DNA of 64,000 bases from assembly GCF_000344685.1 (NCBI RefSeq), contig NW_006920422.1:1253714-1317713 (forward strand), written 5' to 3'. The translations under genes were made by a program, and so were the position numbers. Under the pieces are notes generated by a model, which saw only the letters and a program-made list of their open reading frames with translations, ran no database searches and was not told the origin of the DNA. Positions 23,948 through 34,530 of this stretch are shown here, piece after piece. Source of the stretch: Gloeophyllum trabeum ATCC 11539. Lineage: Eukaryota > Basidiomycota > Agaricomycetes > Gloeophyllales > Gloeophyllaceae. Numbering within the stretch: position 1 is the first letter of the stretch; the number at the start of each line of letters is the position of its first letter.

Positions 23948-24275
23948 CTACCGCCCATCATCCGTTTCCGCCTGCATTTCCTTTCGTCTGCGCGCCACCC
24001 AGGGCACGTTGTACGGCGACTCGCACGCGTGTTGTATGAGGCCTTGCCAAGCCGCCAAGTGTCCCAGTTTCAGCTCGTCTGAAGAGAAAAAGAGAGAAAG
24101 AGAGTAGGGACGATAGTACGTTCGTGAATGAGTGAGACTGACCAGATAAGTGGACAAGAACACCATGACGGTCAGAGACAAAACCGATGTGACCAGCCTT
24201 GGATTCAAATATGGGTCGTATAATGGCTACGCAATTTCGTTTTGGATCCCTCGCCTTATACAACACGTTTCTCAT
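23948..24275 (-). CDS. Possible small spliced gene, about 87 residues
   Basis: From the ATG at 24275 the minus strand reads [20 protein letters not shown] and HRHGVL-type sequence up to VHLS. A 64-bp intron candidate (24079-24142) has a GTCAGT donor, a long pyrimidine tract and a TTCAG acceptor. The next exon continues in frame as [20 protein letters not shown]...[14 protein letters not shown] to a stop at 23948-23950. The intron is convincing by itself and the second exon has coding-like composition, but no domain is recognised and the splice acceptor could belong to a differently structured transcript or to the H2B 3' flank. Low confidence. Confidence 0.3.
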
Positions 24276-24384
24276 TCAACCATATCACACCGTACGAGAG
24301 GGTATGAAAAACAGAGGAAATAGATTATAAATAGAGACCGATACAAGTATAAGAGTACAGTGAGAAGAATACAATGGAACGAAT

Positions 24385-24992
24385 CTACTTGGCACCCGCG
24401 CTCGAGAACTAACAAAGCCTTTATCAGCGAACATGCTAAGCATGTGGCGCTGCATTCACATACCTTCGTCACCGACTTGGTACCCTCAGAGATAGCGTGC
24501 TTGGCGAGTTCGCCGGGTAGGATGAGGCGGACGGCTGTTTGGATCTCCCGTGATGAGATGGTCGACTTCTTCGAGTACGACGCGAGCTCTGAGGGATAAA
24601 TTGTAAGGACAAGTCCAAAGTAGACCGCAAACAGAGACTTACTGGACGCCTCGGTGGCGATACGCTCAAAGATATCGTTGACAAACGAGTTGAGGATGGC
24701 CATCGCCTTGTTCGAGATACCCGTATCGGGGTGGACCTGCTTGAGGACTAAGGCCAATGCGTCAATATCAACCCATCCAACACCAAGTCCGCGGCGACTC
24801 ACCCTTGTAGATGTACGACGAGTACGTCTCCTTGCGGACCTTTCTGCGCTTCTTGTCCTTCTCGCCGCCCTCGGCCGCCTTGCTCGTCTTCTTCGCGGCC
24901 TTGGAGCCCTCGGTCGTCTTCGCAGGCGCCTTCGAGGCCGTCGCAGTCGAGGCGGGGGCCTTGCCGGCAGTAGACGCGGGTTTGGGGGCCAT
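24385..24992 (-). CDS. Histone H2B
   Basis: The N-terminal tail is Lys/Ala/Thr-rich ([20 protein letters not shown]), followed by [17 protein letters not shown]. After introns come [55 protein letters not shown] and [21 protein letters not shown]; the last small exon is FSSAGAK with a stop at 24385-24387. All core histone-fold helices are present. The C-terminal helix keeps the lysine in SVTKFSS that corresponds to the ubiquitinated K123 of yeast. It pairs with H2A in the nucleosome and is transcribed divergently from the H2A gene at 25312 through a shared 319-bp region. Confidence 0.97.
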
Positions 24993-25311
24993 TGCTGTGG
25001 ATAAAGCGGTGGTGGTAGGGCGAGGAGGATGTGGTCGGATGGAAGATACGGTAGGGAGCCCGGTCGCACGCCGGGGCTTATATATACCGCGGGTCACGTG
25101 CGGCACGACGCGCTCTGTTGACTCAAACCTTATTTCACCACCGCGCGCGTCGAATTAAGGTTTGGATCAACAACCCGCGTCGCGCGCGTCGCTATAAAGC
25201 CGGCCTCCTCCTGCTCTCTGCCACCAACTGCCCTTCGCCGTCGCCGTCGTCGCCCGCAGCGTCCAGCACTACACTTACCCGCCTTCAACACTTTCTATAT
25301 CGACCATAACA
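24993..25311. promoter_or_regulatory. Bidirectional H2B/H2A promoter
   Basis: The 319 bp between the two histone start codons holds a TATA-like element for each direction: TATATATAAG read on the minus strand (about 25076-25085, for H2B) and TATAAA at 25193-25198 (for H2A). Between them lie inverted copies of a 10-11 bp motif, TCAAACCTTA at 25123-25132 and TAAGGTTTGGA at 25156-25166. The arrangement suggests coordinated regulation of both genes. Confidence 0.75.
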
Positions 25312-25898
25312 ATGTCTGGCAAGGGCAGCGGCAAATCCAAGTCCGGCAAGGCCTCCGCCGACCCCAGCGCAAAGACGCAGTCGCGCTCGCAAAAGGCGGG
25401 CCTCCAGTTCCCCGTCGGTCGTATCCACCGTCTCCTCCGCAAGGGCAACTACGCACAGCGCGTCGGCGCCGGTGCACCTGGTACGCTTGTTCCTCATTGT
25501 CCTTTGTCCTGTCTGACTCTGGGTCGGGCGCAGTGTACCTCGCCGCCGTCCTCGAATACCTCGCGGCTGAGATCCTCGAGCTCGCGGGCAACGCGGCGCG
25601 CGACAACAAGAAGCAGCGCATCGTGCCGCGCCACTTACAGCTCGCCATCCGCAACGACGAGGAGTCAGTGGCATTCTCTTGGACACCGCGTTCGAGTGCT
25701 GACCCACTTCCCTTTCTTTCCAGGCTGCACAAGCTGCTCGGCAACGTCGTCATCTCGCAAGGTGGTGTAGTCCCCTTCATCCAGCCCGAAGTAAGTTTAG
25801 CTCGCGTCGCCGTCGGACACCTGCTGACTGCCACCGATCCACAGCTGCTACCAAACAAGACGCAGAAGGGCAAGAAGGAGGGCCAGGACGAGGTGTAG
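25312..25898 (+). CDS. Histone H2A with unusual C-terminus
   Basis: [20 protein letters not shown] begins a basic tail, followed by [20 protein letters not shown] and QRVGAGAP. After a short intron come [60 protein letters not shown] and [17 protein letters not shown]. Residues in the acidic patch and L1 loop look canonical, so this is a replication-type H2A rather than H2A.Z. Fungal canonical H2A normally ends in an SQE/SQD motif phosphorylated by Mec1/Tel1 (ATR/ATM) kinases after DNA damage. Here the corresponding position reads GQD, with glycine (codon GGC) replacing the serine. Shares its promoter with H2B. Confidence 0.96.
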
Positions 25899-26239
25899 AC
25901 ATCGCATCGATGTATCATCTGTTTTCTCTCTTCCTTTGGTTCCTGTACTACCAGTGTATCCCTATTTTATTCTAATCTTATTCGTCCATTCTTGCGTGGA
26001 TCTGTGCTTGAGTGTGAACCGTGAGATTAGGTGCTCTCAAGGGAAGCACACATAAGGAGGGTATACAGGTGTTATACGAGCACGAATACCTAGATCGTTT
26101 TCCTTATGCATGGCCACAATCCCTACCCTCCGCCATGATACCTCCCTCACTCCATCCTTATAAACCCTCAGGTCCCCGTCCCCGTCCCCGTCCTCATCCC
26201 CCACCGCATATCCTTCCCTTGACTTGCAGTCTACCTCAT

Positions 26240-28741
26240 CTACAAAATCCGGCTCTTCAGCACACCCGCCACAGCCAGCGCGAGCGCAAGGAGGAACCAC
26301 CGGCCCCACCTCTTCTTCTCCCCCTGGAACTTGAAGGCGTTGCGCGGGGGGAGCTTCGTGTTCGCGAGGGCGGCGACTGCTTTGAGTTTTTTATCCTACA
26401 GCGGCATTATGAGAAGGGTGGGCGGTGGTTGCGGGGGGAGGAAAGGGGAGGGGAAGCGAAGGAGAGGAAAGGACGTACATCATACGGCGGGTACCGCGCC
26501 CCGAGAATCCTATCGATCCTACGCATCCCACAAAGTCAGCCTCAGCCGCACCCTGCCTCCCTGTCACCGCACGAAAACACGCACCAGCCCGGCGAGTCCA
26601 GCACCGCGCGCAGGTGCGTGAACATGTCGAACGAAAATTTGCCTGTGTGGTACCCGTCTGCGTAACCTCGCTTTGAGCACCTGCCACCCATGCGTGTATG
26701 TCTGAACTTACTTCCGCTGGGGCCGATCCCGCCGAAGGGCAGGCCGTCCACTATTCATGGGCGTATTCAGTAAAGTTGGAAGGGTGAGAGTATAAGGAGG
26801 AGTGGGAAGGGAGAAGCGCACCTCCGCAGTGAATAATATACTCATTCGCAATCGCCGCGCCGCTCTGCGTGTTGTCGAACACTAACCCACACCCCACATC
26901 ACGCCAAATCAATCCCCTCCTCTTACCTCATGTTATGGGAGAACACGGACCTTTGGATTTGAACGCAGAGTCCTGCGACATCACGTACAGCACGAGCGGG
27001 TGTTCTCTAAAGTGTGGTTATGATCAAGTCGCGCTGGGGGACGCAGAAAGGGAGAGGGCACGTACCGTGCGTTGACGAAGGCGATCGCCTCGTCCAGGCT
27101 GTCGACGGGTACGATGGGCAGCACGGGGCCGAATATCTCTCTACCACCCGTTCACCATTCAGCCCCACCACTCAATCAGCAGTTGTAAGAGTAAAACCAC
27201 GCTCACTCGCTCATCAACGAATCCTGGGGACCCACGTCCCGCACCACCGTCGGCGCGACGTACTTCCTCTCCACGTCCGCCTCGCCGCCGAGCACGGTCT
27301 TACCTTTCGTTTCGTCGATGAGCCGTTTGATGCGCGCGGTGTGCGCGCTGGAGACGATGTGCGTGAGGGAGGTGGAGGCGCCGGGGCCGGAGGGGTAGAA
27401 GGCGTTGTACCTGCCGGAAACGAGGGTGAGGGTGAGTTACCAGGGAGGGAAAGGGGGAGGGGACTGACGCTTCGGTGAGCGCGGCGACGAAGGTATCTTG
27501 GAAGTCGCGCGGGACGAGCACGTAGTCCGGGGCGACGCACGTCTAGCAATGGTGTCACGGAGTCTTCTTCGTTCACAGGGGTGGGGAATATGCGTACCTG
27601 CCCGGCGTTGACGAACTTCCCCCATAACAGCCTCCGCGCGCCCACGGTCAAATCACACTTGGGGTCGACGAAGACGGGGCTTTTCCCGCCGAGCTGCGAG
27701 CAGGGGGGGGGGGGTTAGTTTTTTGGAAGGAAGACGGGGGGATAAGAACTGCGCACCTCGAGGGAGACGGGGGAGAGCGTTTTGGCGGCTGCGCCGGCGA
27801 CGATTTTGCCTACTCGTCCGCTGCCTTATGTCGAATGAGAACTGGGATGTGTATGGGGATGTCTTCGAGCCGTTGGCGTACCTGTGTATAATACTGGGGA
27901 ATGTAGGCGTAAGGCAGGCTTATGCCACATGCGTGTCTCACGACTTACTGTGTCCCCACGGGAGATCAAGGAGCTAAGTGAGTGCAGCGAACCCATATGT
28001 AAGCGCGATACCAAACAGTATGCAACCCCTGTGCATACCTTGGTCGTTTCCGGAATCGCGCCGTTCACGACGCGATACAAGTCCGGATCCATATACTTGG
28101 CGAACAGCTCCGCGAGCAGCGCGCCCATCGCCGGTGTCAGCTCAGACGGCTTGACCACCATCGCGCAGCCCGCAGCTATCGCCCCCGCCTGCATATCACC
28201 ATTCAGCCCGCGCCCTGCAGGTCCTCCAGAGCACGCACCAGGGGACTGACCACCAGCCACAGCGGGTAGTTGAACGGGACGATGTTGAGGCAGACGCCCT
28301 TCGGCTCCTTGCGGATCGCGGGGCGCATGGGCGTCCACGTCAGGCTGAACGGGGGCCGCTCCGTCTTGGCCCATTTGTCGACCGAGTTTAGAGCTGTTTT
28401 GATTTCGGTTATGGAGCCGTCGATCTCGAGGCTTCATAAGCATCGTATTCAGCGTGTTTCTAGCGTGAAAGCGTGGATAGGTCAACTCACAACGCGCCCT
28501 CGAGCACGGGCCTCCCCAGGTCCGCCGCGAACGCCTCCTGGAAGCGCTCCGCGTTGTCTTTGATGAGGTACGCGAGGCTGAGCAGCTGTTGCTTCCTGTA
28601 CGCTATCGACTTGAGCTTGCCCGAGCGGAAACCTTGATTCAGCGCGGTGTGAATCTGGAATTGATTGCAGTCAGTTCGGTTTCGAGTATCCTTTGAGGAA
28701 CGCACGGCTGCAATCTCCTCGAGGGGGGTGTAATGCGACAT
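26240..28741 (-). CDS. Class-3 (fatty) aldehyde dehydrogenase, C-terminally anchored
   Basis: Many small exons read MSHYTPLEEIAA, ALNQGFRSGKLKSIAYRKQQ, EAFAADLGRP, KGVCLNIVPFNYPLWLVVSP, AAGCAMVVKPSELTPAMGAL, LELGGKSPVFVDPKCDL and NAGQTCVAPDYVLVPRD. They continue with VVRDVGPQDSLMSEEIFGPV, LPIVPVDSLDEAIAFV, GLPFGGIGPSGSGYHTGKFS and finally FLLALALAVAGVLKSRIL, with a stop at 26240-26242. The catalytic Cys in GQTC and the glutamate in LELGGK are present. The short length at both ends and the hydrophobic C-terminus match ALDH3/fatty-aldehyde dehydrogenases (yeast Hfd1 type), which oxidise long-chain aldehydes at lipid droplet, ER or mitochondrial membranes. A run of 12 C (minus strand) at 27703-27714 serves as the pyrimidine tract of one intron. 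Confidence 0.92.
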
Positions 28742-29212
28742 TGCGGGCTCGTTATTTTCAAAAGGGTCTCGGGTGTTTAAATGTGGGCGGTAAGCAGGAG
28801 AGCTAGGATTAATGGGTATAAATGAGTGCAGGTGTCCGGGCGATCGAGGAACCGTAAAGTCAGCGGGTATCACGGTACTGGAGGTGTGGCGGTGCAACCA
28901 TGGCCTGTTATGGCAATGGCATCTCCAAGAAAGGCAAATGTCGAGTCTACTTTCATTGCATGTCACGTTTCAAGCGCCGCTACTTTGGTAAATATAAAGC
29001 AACTGGATAATGCCTGCGCTTTCTTTCTCCTCCGTCGGCCGTTGGATTGGGCGGTATCAGCTGCACGAGGCCGAGTTTCATGTCTTTCCCCGCAGTTTGC
29101 CGACGTCGGCGCCCGACCCCGGATAGCGTCATCCTGTAGTGTTCTGTGTACCCCAAGTCACTGGCGACACTACAACACGCAACCTCGCCTCGAGGAAAGC
29201 GACCACGACAGC
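28742..29212. other. Divergent promoter region between ALDH and MFSD5-like genes
   Basis: These 471 bp separate two divergent genes and must contain both promoters. Frames that run in from either side (for example minus strand to 28966) are upstream extensions of the real start codons and are not supported. No clear TATA box could be assigned. Confidence 0.5.
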
Positions 29213-31028
29213 ATGGCGCCCTACTACGAGCTGCAGCTCACGATCCTGACCGCGTTCTGCGTCATCTCCTTGCTCCTGGAACGGTACGTGTCCAACCGTC
29301 GAAAGGAGCACCAGACGGACGCGGGCCATGGTGCCACGTCTGCAGCCGTTGCTGCACTCACCAAGCAGTATCTAATTGTATACGCCATCGTAATGGGTGA
29401 GTTCAGCATCTTTCCTTGAGACCATGACCAGACGCGCCTTTGTCCTCAGGCGCGGATTGGCTGCAAGGGCCATATGTGTATTCTCTGTACAGAGAGCAAT
29501 ACGAGTTTCCCGAGAGAATAGTTGCAGTCCTCTTCGTGACCGGTTTCATGTCGGCGGGGTTAGCAGCGCCCTTGATTGGTGCTTGGGCCGACCGACAGTG
29601 CGTGCCTATGACCAGCGATCTAAGCTTGGCGTTTCACTAACGGAGACCGGCAGTGGGAGGAAATGGATGTGCATGGTATTCTGCATAAGCTACACCCTGA
29701 CCTGCGTCTGCATCCTCATCCCGTACCTCCCCATCTTGCTCCTGGGACGCCTCCTCGGCGGAGTCTCCACATCCATACTGTTCTCGGCGTTCGAGTCATG
29801 GTTGATCTCCGACGCGTCGTCGAAGGGTATTCCCCAAGCCGACCTGTCCACTATCATGGGCCGCGCTACATTGGTGAACGGGTTCGCTGCAACCGCTGCC
29901 GGCGTGGCGAGCAACCAGCTAGTGTCCACCACCGCTTCGTTCGCTTCCCCGTTCGTGGCGAGCGGCGGATTACTCATCTTGGCTTGGACGGTCATCAAGA
30001 ACCTTTGGACTGAGAACTACGGTGCTGGCGGGGGCACCGCGACCGAAGCTGATCTTTTCCAAGTTCGACGATTAGGTCAAGCTTGGGACATTGTCCGCCG
30101 AGGTACGCCTGTCTCTAGCTATCCACACTCCCTGTTGACTTCTTTCCTTCCAGATCCAGTCCTGCTCGTCCTAGGATTAACCCAGACCTGCTTCGAAGGA
30201 TCCATGTACCTCTTCGTCTTCCTCTGGGTGCCCTCGCTGCAAGAATCCGCGCCCCCCTTCGCACCCCCACTCCCCCTCGGCTACATCTTCTCCTGCTTCA
30301 TGGTCTCCATGATGCTCGGCTCGCTGCTCTACACCGCGATCTCCGCGCACTCGCTGCCCACCGCCGAGTCGACGCTGACGCTGCACGCGAAGCTGAGCAG
30401 CCTCGTGTGCGCGGTGAGCGCGCTCGCGCTGGGCGTGAGCGTGCGGAGCCGGGATGAACATACGCGATTTTGGGCGTTCTGCGCGTTCGAGGCGTGCGTG
30501 GGGATGTATTACCCTGTGCAGGGGATGCTCCGCGGGAACCTCATATCGAACGAGCACCGCGCGACCGTGAGTACCCCTCGTTTCCCGTACCTCTTATCCA
30601 GCCACGTTCTCACTCGCACTTGTTGTTTAGCTATCATCGCTCTTCCGCGTCCCCCTGAACGTATTCGTCGTAGTCTCGCTCCTCACCGGCGTATCCTCCG
30701 CGCGGCAGCTCGTCCTCAGCGCGAGCGCGGCCATGCTCGCCTTCTCCGCCGTCATGACCGGCGCGGTCGTCCTCCCGCGCGTCGAGCACACACACCCCGA
30801 GCCGCCGTTGTCTGCGCAGGACAGGTTGGCGTGATTCTCCTACCCTCCTTTACCTATCTTACCCGCCAGTTGTCACTGACTGACTATGACGATGCGGCTT
30901 CCTGCTGCGTTGATAGAGCCCAGGCGTGCGAGATGTTCGCCGACGCGGCGATGGCGCCGCTGCTGTACCGGTACCGTGGCGCCGGGGCGGATGGCGGTAC
31001 GCAGCTTGCGTATAATTCGTTCGATTAA
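29213..31028 (+). CDS. MFS transporter, molybdate-anion/MFSD5 type
   Basis: MAPYYELQLTILTAFCVISL begins the first helix. After introns the protein reads GADWLQGPYVYSLYREQYEF, LFVTGFMSAGLAAPLIGAWA, MVFCISYTLTCVCILIPYLP, GRLLGGVSTSILFSAFESWL and SDASSKGIP. It goes on with VLLVLGLTQTCFEGSMYLFV, FSCFMVSMMLGSLLYTAISA and FEACVGMYYPVQGMLRGNLI and ends GGTQLAYNSFD; stop at 31026-31028. The GADWLQGPYVY and FESWLISD motifs and the E-x-CVG-x-Y-P motif mark the MFSD5/Mot2 family, which takes up molybdate at the plasma membrane in algae and animals. About 12 membrane helices are expected. Substrate specificity in this fungus is inferred from family only. Confidence 0.9.
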
Positions 31029-31239
31029 GGAAGGGCGGCGGGGAGCCTGATGGACTACTACCGGAATACTAATCTGATACCCGTATGTATTTATTGTGTA
31101 ATAGATCTTTTTGGACTAGACTTGTGGCTGGGGCGAGGGGGAGGTGGGGCGATGGGAGGATGAACTGTGTTCGCCGTTGGAGGCTCGTGATAAGTCTATC
31201 TTGTCTCTGTGAGGGCAGGAGAGGGTGGGAACGAGCCTG

Positions 31240-32130
31240 GCCCCTACAACGCTGAGAAGGTGCTCGGCGCTCTGATTTTGGTTATCTTGGATGGCCCTGG
31301 AAGTCCCGTAGGTGGCGGTAAGGAGGCAACGGTGAGTGCGTTTTGTGTTATCGATGGAGCGACGGGTCGGCTGGCGGTGGTAGGGACGGATGGCTCGACC
31401 TCACAATGCGCCGGAAGGAGAGATGTCTCCTGTAGTGGTTTTCACCGTGTTGGGTAGCTCTGGAAGTCCGTGTCGGTAGGCAAAGGTGAGCGCACTTTGT
31501 ATTTGTTCCAAAGCGCAGGGCGTCTGACGACGGTAGGAATGGTTAACTCGACCTGACACCGCGTCAGGACGCGAAATGTCTCTATATGGTGAGCCTTGTT
31601 GGCTGAATAGCTCTCCAGGTCTATACCGACAAAGGTAAGTGCACTTTGTATTATGATCGAGGTGCGGGTCGTCGAGAAGGGCAGGAATGGTCAACTCGAC
31701 CTCACATTGCCTCGGTAAGTGCCCTTTATGTTAGGATGGAGATGCCGGTAGTCTGGCGGAAGACTCTCTACGGTGATCGTTATCATCATGGCAGCTGTTG
31801 AAGTCCATGTCGGGAAGCGATGGTGAGTGCGGTTTGTACAATGATCAAGGTGCTGTTTGTCTGGCAACGGGGGAAATTGGCTAGCTCGACCTCGCATTGC
31901 GCCGGGAAGCGAAATGTCTCCATATGGTGGTCATCGTAACGTGGATGGCGCTACAGGTCCATGCTGACAAAGGTAAGTACACTTGTATTATGATCGAGGT
32001 GCGATTTGTCTGGCGACGGTAGGAGTGGTAAACTCGACCTCATACTGCACCAGCGAAATGTCTCCTTGAGGTGATCCTTGTCATGTTTGATCGCTCTCAA
32101 GGACCATGTGGGCAGGGGTACATCAGGGGG
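31240..32130 (+). repeat. Diverged tandem array, unit about 148-153 bp
   Basis: At least five recognisable units share ordered blocks: GGTAAGTGCACTTTGTATTA, then ATCGAGGTGC, then a CTCGACCTCA core, GCGAAATGTCTCC, TGGTGATC and an AGGTCCATG-like block. The CTCGACC core occurs at 31394, 31547, 31695, 31885 and 32033, spacings 153, 148, 190 and 148; the 190 step contains a partial extra unit. No coding frame runs through the array. It ends about 200 bp before the F-box gene at 32332, and a GGTAAGTGCCCTTTGTTCTA block also occurs once upstream of its paralogue (near 36450). Confidence 0.8.
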
Positions 32131-32160
32131 CTTTATTCTAGGAAAGGGAACAATTTGCGG

Positions 32161-32168
32161 GTATAAAA
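32161..32168 (+). promoter_or_regulatory. TATA box of F-box gene
   Basis: GTATAAAA lies about 170 bp before the start codon at 32332. The surrounding sequence (TTCTAGGAAAGGGAAC upstream) resembles the region before the TATA box of the paralogue at 36494, which supports a shared promoter. Confidence 0.55.
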
Positions 32169-32331
32169 CTTACAGTGAATTTCAAGTCCAGTTCATTCCA
32201 CAGCTTAACATTCTCCTTGCCCACCATCGGGCGCCCTAGCGATCAGTTCAGACTGCGCGATAATACGCTAAGGTGGGTGGTGTCCCTGCTATCCTGAGCT
32301 TGAGCGAGCTTAAAGTGGTCTGCCTAGATCG

Positions 32332-33438
32332 ATGAACGTTAACTCTGAAGCGGTAGTTGCTTATGGCGTTGTGGCCACCCCTCGGTAAGTGACATTGGTT
32401 ATCTGTGGAAGAGCTACGACACGCTCACATAGGATATGGTCTATCAGACTCTCGGCGGAAATGCTCTCGGCAATCTTCATTTCTGGCCTAGAGGGCATTA
32501 AAGTTCGCCGCCAATTTTCCTATTTGGCAGCGGTATCGGGCGTCTCGAGGGAGTGGCGGATGGCCGCAGTCGGTGATCCGCGCTTATGGGTTGACGTATA
32601 CGCCAACCTGACCGAAACGAGAAGTTCTCAGCAAGAAGTTGATAAGTTGTACCTGGAGCGATCAAAATCCTGCCTACTCAACGTTCATATGACGGGCGAC
32701 CCGTGGCTTGTTACAGATCCTCTGACGAAGTGGCTTAGAGGTGAACACCCGACCACGCTCCTGTCCACTGCAGACCGATGGCGAACGCTCGTCGTCACCG
32801 CCTCAAACGAATTCGTCGCGGCATTATTGCTCCATCTCTCAGACGGATGGCGGCTCACTGCGCTCGAAACAGTGGAGCTTCATACTGCGACGGTGCGACG
32901 CTTCTACGAACCCATCCGTTCCGAAGAGGATATCCAACCCTATTACCGTGGGATTGAGGATTATCCTGCGAAGCTGAATGAGAAGATCAGATACGGGTCT
33001 TCTGAGTGGGCACTACGGACTCCACCGCTGACTCGCCTGTACATCGAACCCAGGTTCCTGGATGAAAGCTGGCCTGCGTGCTTCGCCTTGTCCAACCTAA
33101 CCAGTCTCGAACTGGGCTTCCGCATACCCTGGAACGTATTATATCATGCGCTATCACGTGCACCGCTTCTGCAACGCTTGGAATTCGAGGAATGCTGGAT
33201 CTCCTCAGACCCAGACGAGGGCGAAATGACCCGAATTGTTCTGCCGTACCTGCGCGATGTCGAAGCTTGCTACTCTACCCGCAGCTTCTGGATGCGTTTT
33301 TTGTCGGTTATCTCCTGTACTAACTTGGAACAACGTGCGATAGGGTCGGGCCTGTCGGAGAGAGAAGACCTGGAGTATGTGCGTTCTTTGAGACGTTTGG
33401 TTCAACATGACTCTGTCATAGGTAAAGAGACTATGTAG
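32332..33438 (+). CDS. F-box protein, C-terminally short paralogue 1
   Basis: Exon 1 (32332-32384) encodes MNVNSEAVVAYGVVATP and ends CG before a GTAAGT donor. The intron (32385-32447) ends CAG, and exon 2 reads LSAEMLSAIFISGLEGI, FSYLAAVSGVSREWRMAAVG, PRLWVDVYANLTE and LYLERSKSCLLNVHMTGDPW. Leucine-rich stretches (LTSLELGFRIPW, PLLQRLEFEECW, YLRDVEACYS) follow, ending near ISCTNLEQ and a tail unrelated to the longer paralogue; stop at 33436-33438. The exon structure and phase are the same as at 36621. Compared with the copy at 12069 it lacks about 130 C-terminal LRR residues. It probably still binds Skp1 through the F-box, but substrate binding may be changed. Expression is unproven. Confidence 0.75.
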
Positions 33439-34530
33439 TAAGACAGGTGAATTTGTCTGTAGCAAACAAATACTACATAAGTACCCTTTGTTCCCGCTAC
33501 CCCAGGTTGTGACTAGGTTGTCCGCCATTTTGGCAAGATCTGCCAGATCTATTTGTTGATAGTCCTAGAAAAAGCCATATTTCTCCACGCCACACTTGGT
33601 GGCACATCCTCGAGAGTCGCGAGAGATTCCGAAATGATCAGAATGCTGCAGGTCGTGGTCATCTACGGTAAACAAACAAATTCTAGAAATCTAAGAGTAA
33701 GCTCTAGTTGTCCTATGGAATAAGAATACAAAGGTATTTGGAGCGCTGGGCACTAGAACCGAACATACTACGCGCTCCGAGTCTATTTCCTGTACTGGTA
33801 TGTATCATGAGATACCTCGTGCTATTTGCCAGTTACCTCCCAGTCGCTACTAAGAGAACAAAGAGTCGTGAGCTGGAAGTACCGCGTTACCATGGCCCCC
33901 ACTCTGCAAACTACAAGATACAACCTGGAGTCTTGTAGTGAAGATATCCATGCTACGACGTCGTCCGTCTGAGTAATGCATGATGCACAGGGATAATAAT
34001 TTAAATGCAAGATATCGATGCGAGCGATTTCAACCTTTGATCCAATATGTCGTCGGCCCTCCGCTAGAGCCAGGTTTCTCCGTGTTGGTAGTTCCCGTAT
34101 TCCGCACACACCCATCGTAAGCAAATAATCACGGACAACTACCATTTCGACAAGCTCGAGCCTCGAGGTCGACCGAGAAGACTTAGACTGCCGCAGTGAA
34201 GGGACTGATAAGCGCGCATCACGGTGCTTTGGAGAAGTTGGGACTAGCTATAGCAATGTCCACATCAGTCCTGCAATAATTGCAAGTCTCACCGCTTCAG
34301 CTCGCGCATCGGTAATTCTGCGACAGCGTACGATATCGAACGCCTGAAGTTCGTCATTAAGAGCGACGGTGGCGACAGCGACGTGCCGCGTCTCGCTTGC
34401 GCATCAGGTTGAGCGGGACTCCGTCATCCGTTAGCACCGAGGAGGCGCCCGGTTGAGTCACTATAACTTTGTTTCCTGTCTGGTCCGTTCAGGGTACATT
34501 CATCTACCAGCCTCGGACACGTCGTGAAGA
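33439..34530. other. Intergenic, no supported gene
   Basis: The sequence just after the F-box stop contains AATTTGTCTGTAGCAAACAA (near 33450), which recurs as a close variant near 36437 upstream of the second paralogue, so part of this flank belongs to the duplicated segment. The remainder shows no gene. Confidence 0.4.

Noticed and set aside
26171..26196. GTCCCC microsatellite downstream of the aldehyde dehydrogenase
   Set aside because: A few units of simple repeat in a 3' flank; nothing suggests function.
27703..27714. Run of 12 G
   Set aside because: On the minus strand it is the pyrimidine tract of an intron ending CTGCTCGCAG in the aldehyde dehydrogenase gene; length may vary by sequencing error.
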